A stretch of 64,000 nucleotides of DNA from positions 18,863,280 through 18,927,279 of the forward strand of contig OW203998.1 in assembly GCA_934047225.1 (NCBI GenBank), written 5' to 3'. The notes below the pieces were generated by a model. It had not been told where the DNA came from, made no database searches, and was given only the letters and a program-made list of their open reading frames with translations. This document shows positions 57,713 to 64,000 of the stretch, piece after piece. Every line of letters starts with the position of its first letter. The stretch's first letter is position 1. This DNA is from Ypsolopha sequella (lineage: Eukaryota > Arthropoda > Insecta > Lepidoptera > Ypsolophidae). The translations under genes were made by a program, and so were the position numbers.

Positions 57713-57820
57713 GATTCCATACACATTGGGAGGCCTTACACAGGATTTCGAGAAGTTTACCTTCTCTATGGTATCCGACAAGCTGTAGGGCTGTGTATAG
57801 CCTCCCAAAGTGTATGGAAT
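57713..57820. repeat. Inverted repeat, about 30-bp arms
   Basis: ATTCCATACACATTGGGAGG with TTACACAG (57714-57743) is complementary to CTGTGTATAGCCTCCCAAAG with TGTATGGAAT (57791-57820). A second small hairpin, CAGTGAGCAAATATCG/TTTTGCTCACTG, follows at 57951-57981. Confidence 0.6.
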
Positions 57821-57984
57821 ATATATAGAGTGAAAGAGATAGCCGCCGTGCTGATGTTTGCTGTCTCTCTTTCTCTTAAGCAAAGGATATGGAGTTTTTA
57901 TACAATCCGCGGTGTTCTTAATTTGAAACAGTTTTCTTCACTGTTTAAAACCAGTGAGCAAATATCGATTTTGCTCACTGTTTT

Positions 57985-59108
57985 AAGCAACAAAGGCGCG
58001 TTTTTCGAGCTAGAGAGGTGAAAATAAAATTATGTATCAAACCTACTAGTTTTGCAGCCTTCAGGGTTTTTCAGGTTTTTCGACCTCCAAGAGGTTCTTG
58101 GTTACTTTATCTGTCCCAACGGTGAATTGAGCCTGATATACGCCAGCGTTGTCCTCATTGACCTCGGTTATTGGTATTTTGATTTCTTTAGTATCGGCGT
58201 TGATCTAAAAATTTCCAACGGTATGTTATAACGATAAGTGTTTTGTTTCGATTAATTATAAAGAGGCAAGTTTTTCACAATTCGGCTGCAAAACCGCTCT
58301 TAACAGCGCTACAGCAAAATTTTCGCAAAGTGAGCATTTTTAACGATCTAATTCTCAGAATCGGTAAAAGTTTTGTATGAAAATCTTTTAAGCACCATAA
58401 GTTACATTTCTTTTATTATGAATTTCGACTGATGACGGCCCCATACCGAGGGCCGAAATATATCGAGTTATAAAATTCTTTTTTTAATTGTTTTAATAAT
58501 AGTACTAATCAAAAGCTCGTAAAAGTTAAATATAATATATTTATAAACGTGTTATTATGAAACTATTACTTAGAATTGTGATTTAACTTAAGGCAATATA
58601 AGGCTGCTTCGAATTAAAATATAAAAAATATCTACTAGATAAACAAAAAGACAAATAGCAACATAAATTCTCACGCATATTGTATTTTTATTTATTGGTA
58701 ATACTATGATTTTCTATCTCAATGATTATATATCATTTTTCTTTGCTCTTTGTGTTTCAAGTTATTTTCAAAATACCTAAACAATGTCATTATTGTTAAA
58801 CAATGTTAATTAAATTAGTATTGCTAGTGATATGTAAGCCGATGTTAGTTATATGTAATTTAAGTCGAACTTTCTCATTCTAAACCTAACTGTATTTTGT
58901 TCTTGTGCTTTATTTATAAAGTCATTATTTTACATTTTATATACCAATTAAAGTTTAATATAAGTACTAGGCATTCGCTGAAAATCAGCACCATGGCCCT
59001 GTCATGGCATTAAGCCGAGCGGAGACCTTTTTGGTACATTCTGTGCTAATTTTAAGTTTTAACTATAATTTAATGTAGTGTTCTTATTATGTACCAAATA
59101 AACATGAT
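57985..59108. other. Gene-less; holds a GACGGCCCC/GGGCCGAAATAT motif
   Basis: 58427-58465 reads GACTGATGACGGCCCCATAC then CGAGGGCCGAAATATATCGA. This is the same layout as the TIR of the transposon at 26505-29638, so it may be the end of a related element. No gene is supported. Confidence 0.45.
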
Positions 59109-59493
59109 TGTAACGGCGAGGTTACAGAAATGCAGGGCGGATGGGATTTGACACGGGAATTGGTGGAAAACAATGTGGGTGCACTGACCTGGTTGGAATG
59201 TTTATAGGCGAGCCGACGAATGCGCTGACAATGTGCCGCGTGGTGTACTCCTTGTCGGGCTGATGATGACAGGGGCGAGATTGGTTGTGGCGTCGCGAAT
59301 GTGTGCACACGTATTATTCGGTCGACGGTTGCGGCGAAACAGCCGGCTGCGCGCGCGCGCAGACGTGTGCCTCGGTTGGCGGCGCGAGCCGAACAGAGTG
59401 AGTGAACCGCGGGCAGCGCGCGACTCGATTCTGTCGCGAGTTACTTTCTGCGCATGCGCTGAAATGCGCATACCGTCACGCTGTAGCGTGAAC
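59109..59493 (-). repeat. 3' LTR of the BEL/Pao element
   Basis: The 385-bp repeat nearly equals 62087-62472 and has TG/CA-type ends on both strands (TGTAACGG to GTGAACA in plus sense). It contains a CGCGCGCGCG-rich centre. Confidence 0.8.
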
Positions 59494-60184
59494 ATCCTGG
59501 GGGGGCCGGGGCTGCGACTCCTCCATGAGCTGTGTCCAGATCCACAACTCGGATCACTCCATCCTTGCCAGGCATTGTGCGGAGAATTCTCCCCAACTTC
59601 CATTGGAGCGGAGGCAGGTCATCCTCTTTGATGAGGACCAGTTCACCCACTTGAGGAGGGGAAGAAGGGGACAGCCATTTGGAGCGGGTTTGCAGGGTAT
59701 GGAGGTAGGATCTGGACCAGAGAGTCCAAAAGCGCTGAGAGAGCGCTTGAATGAGTTGAAACCGTTTAAGAGCAGATATGGGTCTGTCGTCAAAAGACTG
59801 CTCAGGTAGAGCGGTGAGCGGACGACCAATAATGAAATGTCCGGCCGTGAGAGGTTCAAAGTCCGTAGGGTCGGATGAAATCGGGCAGAGGGGTCTTGAG
59901 TTGAGTATTATTTCGTGCAGAGCGCCGAACCAAGTTATGTGCTGATTCGCGAGCTTGTGAGTGATTGCATCATAGTTTGTGCCGCAGTCTGAGCGAATGA
60001 GAACTGGAGTACCGCGACGTGAGATAAAACCTAACAGGGCTCGTGCTGAGTGAAATTGAGTGTGATTGAGTGAATGTACGTCTGCTATTTCAAGTGATAC
60101 GGTTGGCAACAAAATTGGTGTGTTAGTGACGTTCACTACACGTTGTGCGGAGTTACAAGAATTCTCTGTTGGAGTTGAAGTCAT
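59441..60184 (-). pseudogene. BEL/Pao integrase C-terminal part
   Basis: The frame shows FISRRGTPVLIRSDCGTNYD (integrase core with its aspartate), then jumps to ALHEIILNSRPLCPISSDPT, DFEPLTAGHFIIGRPLTALP, RFWTLWSRSYLHTLQTRSKW and GELVLIKEDDLPPLQWKLGR. These are hallmarks of BEL/Pao integrase and its C-terminal domain. The stretch between GTNY and ALHE, where the catalytic glutamate should be, is largely deleted. The frame runs on into the 3' LTR. The N-terminal part (MTSTPTENSC) is not integrase-like and may come from the repetitive spacer. Confidence 0.85.
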
Positions 60185-60202
60185 TGAGTGAAAATGAACT
60201 GA

Positions 60203-60670
60203 GTGTTCACGCTACAACGTGACGAATCCGCGCGCATGCGCGGACAGCTAGTCTCCCCCCGCGCGCCGGCTCGAGGTGCGCGCGCGAGCGCCGCTCGCTC
60301 GCTCTGTTCGGCTCGAGACGCCTCCCGAGGCGCACGTCTGCGCACTCGCGCAGCTGGCTGTTTCGCCGCAACCGTCGACCGAATAATACGTGTGTGCACA
60401 CATTCGCGACGCCACAACCAATCTCGCGTATCTACCGTATCTTGTGATCATCTCAGTGCTGTGTATTACTCCAAGACATTCTGCACATCCCTGTCCAAGA
60501 TCAGCCCTGTCATCATCAGCCCGACAAGGAGTACACCACGCGGCACATTGTCAGCGCATTCGTCGGCTCGCCCACCAACATTCCAACCAGGTCAGTGCAC
60601 CCACATTGTTTCCCACAATTCTCCCGTGTCAAATCCCATCAGCCCTGCATTCCTGTAGCCAGCGGTTACA
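60203..60670 (+). mobile_element. Solo LTR, opposite orientation
   Basis: This 468-bp LTR (TGTTCACGCTACAACG to GCGGTTACA) is in plus orientation and flanked by CTGAG on both sides (60198-60202 and 60671-60675). No internal region adjoins it, so the rest was lost by LTR-LTR recombination. It has about 80 bp (near 60425-60505) absent from the flanking LTRs, so it belongs to a variant subfamily. Confidence 0.75.
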
Positions 60671-60738
60671 CTGAGTGTGTATGTGATGAGTGTGTGTGTG
60701 ATGAATGTGCTGAGTGCGCTGAGTGCTGGTTTCATTGA

Positions 60739-60864
60739 GTGAAAATGAGCTGAATGTGTATGTGATGAGTGAATGTGTGAGTGAAAATGAGCTGAGTGTG
60801 TATGTGCTGATTGAATGTGTGAGTGAAAATGAGCTGAGTGTGTATGTGCTGATTGAATGTGTGA
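60739..60864. repeat. 42-bp tandem repeat, three units
   Basis: GTGAAAATGAGCTGA recurs at 60739, 60781 and 60823. A further unit start lies at 60188, just left of the solo LTR, so the array was split by that insertion. The period is a multiple of three and one phase is open, giving SENELSVYVLIECV units. Confidence 0.8.
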
Positions 60865-60871
60865 TGAGTGT

Positions 60872-62086
60872 GACTATATGTGAAAATGAGTTATTAAAAC
60901 TTGAGTGCTACCAACTCCAACGTGCGGATAGCTTGTAACTTGCGCGGGCCGAAATAACAAAGGCTATGTTCAAACGGAACACGGAAAATAAACACGACAG
61001 AGAGAAAAAAAATAAAAATTTTTTTTTTAAACAACCTGTATATGAGCTGATACACCAACTTGGAACACCCTATATGTGTACCACAAACAACAAGAGCAGA
61101 GATGAGATGAAAAAACAAATTGTTTACTATATTTGTGCTATATATACCCGGGTAAAAAAAGCAGACAATAACACAAATAAACGGTCCGGCAATATATTAC
61201 TGTAACACAATATTACCGTAACATAAATTATCGAAAAGGGCTGATTACTTGTTTACTTTTATGTTATTTGCCTTGAAATCATGTGCCGACAATACGCGTT
61301 AGTTCGTCGTCAAAAATTCTATTTATAGAATAAAATACCTACCTACTGCTTTGAGAGCGTAAACAAACAAAGAATGTATTTACCTAGCCGAAATCGGATC
61401 TAAATGAGCGGACAATCCAATGATGCTAATCAAGCTTTAATCAACGTAATAATACGTTACCGTAATAACGTGTGTACTTATGTACTCAACACACGTAACT
61501 TACGTATATATGTGACGTATATAAGTGCACGAAATAAAGCAAATTTATACTCGCACCAAAAAATATCTCGCAAGATACCTACGAAAACTATCTTTGACAA
61601 TGGGCAGATGTACACCTCTCCGCGGGCAAAAATTGGGTAGAAATAGGTAAATTGGGTCGGGTCGGGTCGAGGCTAATAAAGAAATATAGTGGACTGTAAT
61701 AAACAATTGGGCTGAATGGATATAATTATATTATCTGAGCTGAATAATAATTCTGTAAAGGGGCGGGGGGGGGCCGGTTCTATACCGATAAATGGAATGT
61801 TCTAGGCGGCGGCGGTTCTAATTACCTACCCGCAATAGGTATTTGAGACCACAAAATATTTTTTGCCGGGAAAGGGGGCAAAATATGTAACCGGGTGAAA
61901 ATGGACTGTAGTAAATCGACGGGGGCTGGTTCAAACAAAGTTACGGGCCGGCGGGGGATAGGCGGGGGGTGATATAAACCAAAAATTTTCTTGGATTGAA
62001 AATGGACTGTAATAAATCGACGGGGGCTGGTTCAGTAACGGTTCGAAGGGCCAAAATGTTTCGAAAACGGTCTCGAAGGATCAAAA
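60872..62086. other. Internal 5' region of the BEL/Pao element, non-coding
   Basis: No gag-like frame is visible. GGACTGTARTAAATCGACGG followed by GGGCTGGTTCA occurs at about 61903 and 62004, direct repeats about 101 bp apart, with a weaker third copy near 61690. G-runs (61762, 61945-61960) mark the stretch. Confidence 0.55.
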
Positions 62087-62472
62087 TGTAACGGCGAGGT
62101 TACAGAAATGCAGGGCGGATGGGATTTGACACGGGAATTGGTGGAAAACAATGTGGGTGCACTGACCTGGTTGGAATGTTTATAGGCGAGCCGACGAATG
62201 CGCTGACAATGTGCCGCGTGGTGTACTCCTTGTCGGGCTGATGATGACAGGGGCGAGATTGGTTGTGGCGTCGCGAATGTGTGCACACGTATTATTCGGT
62301 CGACGGTTGCGGCGAAACAGCCGGCTGCGCGCGCGCGCAGACGTGCGCCTCGGTTGGCGGCGCGAGCCGAACAGAGTGAGTGAACCGCGGGCAGCGCGCG
62401 ACTCGATTCTGTCGCGAGTTACTTTCTGCGCATGCGCTGAAATGCGCATACCGTCACGCTGTAGCGTGAACA
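62087..62472 (-). repeat. 5' LTR of the BEL/Pao element
   Basis: Partner of 59109-59493. The close match of the two LTRs points to a recent insertion relative to most elements in this window. Confidence 0.8.
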
Positions 62473-62485
62473 ATGATTCTATTCT

Positions 62486-62577
62486 AAATTTGTGGATATA
62501 TTAATAATTTGCAATATTCCGCTAAACTATGCGCTGTTTAGCGGAATATTGCAAATTATTAATATATCCACAAATTT
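62486..62577. repeat. Perfect 42-bp inverted repeat, 8-base loop
   Basis: Arms 62486-62527 and 62536-62577 are exact complements by my reading (AAATTTGTGGATATATTAAT at the outer end, CCGCTAAAC at the inner). The loop is TATGCGCT. It begins nine bases after the duplication that ends the BEL/Pao element. It may be a foldback MITE. Confidence 0.9.
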
Positions 62578-62624
62578 ATGATGGACTTCCGCAAAGTAAC
62601 GCATTTTTCAATATATTTTTTTTT

Positions 62625-62692
62625 TATTCTTTTCTATTCTCTTCCATTCTATTCTACTCTGTTCCATTCTATTCTATTCTATAATATTCTAT
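62625..62692. repeat. TTCTA/ATTCT pentanucleotide repeat
   Basis: Imperfect tandem units of CTATT, CCATT and CTACT type. No coding role. Confidence 0.75.
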
Positions 62693-64000
62693 ATACAGGT
62701 TATGATTACATTTTTCTTAAATTTTCGCTTGGACGCATAGTTTTGAGGCTCTGTTTTTGGAAATGTGTCTACTACATGCATTAAAAAATAATTACCGTTT
62801 GATAATATAATTCAATTGTAAAACTTTTGTCTGTTTTTTGTATTTAGGATGTATTGATACATTTTATGAAATCAATGCGATCATCGCTAAACACTGCCCA
62901 AGATTAACTCTATTTAGTTGTAATAATAAGCGAAAATTGTAATAAACTAAAATATTTGTAGTTGACTGATGTATTGAACTATAGCTAAGTTTGTCATGCC
63001 TTGGGGGTCACCGTTTGGTATCGGATGAATTCACTTAGCACATTATGTATAATGGGTCAATCTAAGCAGATTTAGCCCGGTAGCCGTCCACCCCCCCATT
63101 GTGGGTGGGGGGGATATGCACTCAAAGTCTTACGTCGCCGCGCTTTAGACAAAAATTCATATCGTCTTCAATTTACCTATTATCTCAAGTGTGGTATCAC
63201 TTTCTGCTAAACATAAAACGAGAAATTCATTTTTAAAATATTTTGTATACAGTTTCATACAAAAATCATAAGATATTGTCGAAAGTATGTTAGTTGGTCT
63301 GCTATTTTTTTTTATTCAAAATTCCGTATCCTTAAAAAAACGAGTTTTTTTGATTAAAAAAAATAGTTTCTTAAAGTATATATAATTAGCTTTAAATACA
63401 TATATACATGTTATGTCCTTACTATAGAACATCTACTTGAAAAAAAATCGAACATGGTATGCGACGGCTGTGAAATATTTTTTCCATCCGCCTGTCCCAC
63501 GCAAGCTAAGTTGTATGTATATTTTTATCAATGTTAATGGTTAATTCCATTATGATTCAGACAGCATTATTTAATTTAAATATAAGAAATAATTTAAACT
63601 GTAAATATTTTGGTTGAAAAGTGAGTTTCAAAGATAAGTTGGTTTTTAATAAAGAATATATAGAATACAAATTTAACTTTATCATTGGCTTTTGTGTATG
63701 GTCTGAAGACCAAGGGTGCAATTGTATAAGAAAATCGTATTCATTTGACAGCTGAAAACGTACGGTTTCAATTGACGAACTGCTATTACCAAATTACTGC
63801 TATCAAGCAAATTAGCCAGTTTGACAATTAAAATTGTACGTTTATTACACAGAATTCTAGGGATGATCTCAAAACAACCAGGTAGCAAGTCCCCGCATAA
63901 AGTTCAAAGCCTAAAGTATGCCTGTGCATAGCACTGCGAGGTTGTCTTCCGTATGGATTTTTATGTCAATGTAGTTTTATTATAGTTTTTGATACTCGTT
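62693..64000. other. Gene-less AT-rich sequence
   Basis: A small hairpin CCACCCCCCCATTGTGGGTG lies at 63089. Frames are short and without motifs. Confidence 0.4.

Larger units (their letters stand above)
59109..62472 (-). mobile_element. BEL/Pao retrotransposon, internally deleted
   Basis: LTRs at 59109-59493 and 62087-62472 are flanked by a perfect 5-bp duplication ATGAT (59104-59108 and 62473-62477). In the minus sense the LTR reads TGTTCACGCTACAGCG to CGCCGTTACA. The integrase remnant gives the orientation and the superfamily. A CCCCCCCAGGA stretch precedes the 3' LTR. Downstream of the 5' LTR, ATCCTTCGAGACCG and CCCTTCGAACCG could be primer-binding sequence. Gag, protease and reverse transcriptase are absent. 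A solo LTR (60203-60670) interrupts it. Confidence 0.8.

Noticed and set aside
57602..58021. 139-residue plus-strand frame
   Set aside because: It crosses an inverted repeat at 57713-57820 and a second hairpin, and has no domain I recognise.
59202..60451. Several arginine- and alanine-rich frames on both strands
   Set aside because: They lie in GC-rich LTR sequence and overlap in many phases. Only the integrase frame has recognisable motifs.
1..64000. A host multi-gene system or operon
   Set aside because: Every frame with recognisable domains belongs to a mobile element, and no set of co-oriented host genes is present.

Overview
The window is AT-rich animal DNA made almost entirely of transposable elements. 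I find no complete host gene. The repeats look lepidopteran (moth or butterfly): LINEs with (TTA)n or (AATTTG)n tails, tRNA-headed SINEs, Helitron-like ends with a GC-rich hairpin followed by CTAG or CTGG, and the dispersed repeat that begins with the bases CCGGCCAAGTGCGAGTC. The lineage is inferred from recalled repeat families and was not tested by a search.

1-14.9 kb: small inverted-repeat elements, a 5S rRNA-derived repeat (4.9 kb), a Helitron-like element (8.4-9.6 kb), a 1.9-kb foldback element whose two 671-bp arms each carry part of an OTU-type protease gene (9.9-11.8 kb), and a deleted LINE reverse transcriptase (12.8-13.6 kb). 14.9-19.4 kb: a near full-length LINE with two open frames joined by an ATGAGTAG stop/start overlap. 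This is the best candidate here for an active element.

19.5-31.7 kb: LINE 3' ends in both orientations, a 3.1-kb transposon with about 100-bp terminal inverted repeats (TIRs) and no recognisable transposase, and a foldback element with a TA target site that hosts two further insertions. 31.8-43.7 kb: three SINE copies, a decayed Jockey-like LINE with a PHD-type ORF1, two more LINE gene fragments, and Helitron-like ends. 44.3-44.8 kb: a 500-bp minisatellite.

45.7-54.6 kb is the most informative part. A second OTU foldback element was entered by two P-like DNA transposons in opposite orientation, each carrying a THAP DNA-binding exon pair. They share TIRs and have 8-bp target duplications. The junction between them reads as the footprint of a third, excised copy. 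The second P-like element was later split by a 3.1-kb LTR element lacking gag and pol, whose clearest frame encodes an 88-residue protein with a myristoylation-like N-terminus and one membrane segment.

59.1-62.5 kb: a deleted BEL/Pao retrotransposon with 5-bp target duplications, itself split by an opposite-strand solo LTR with its own 5-bp duplication. The remainder is AT-rich DNA with hairpins and microsatellites. The genes do not form a pathway; the window is best read as an ordered history of insertions.
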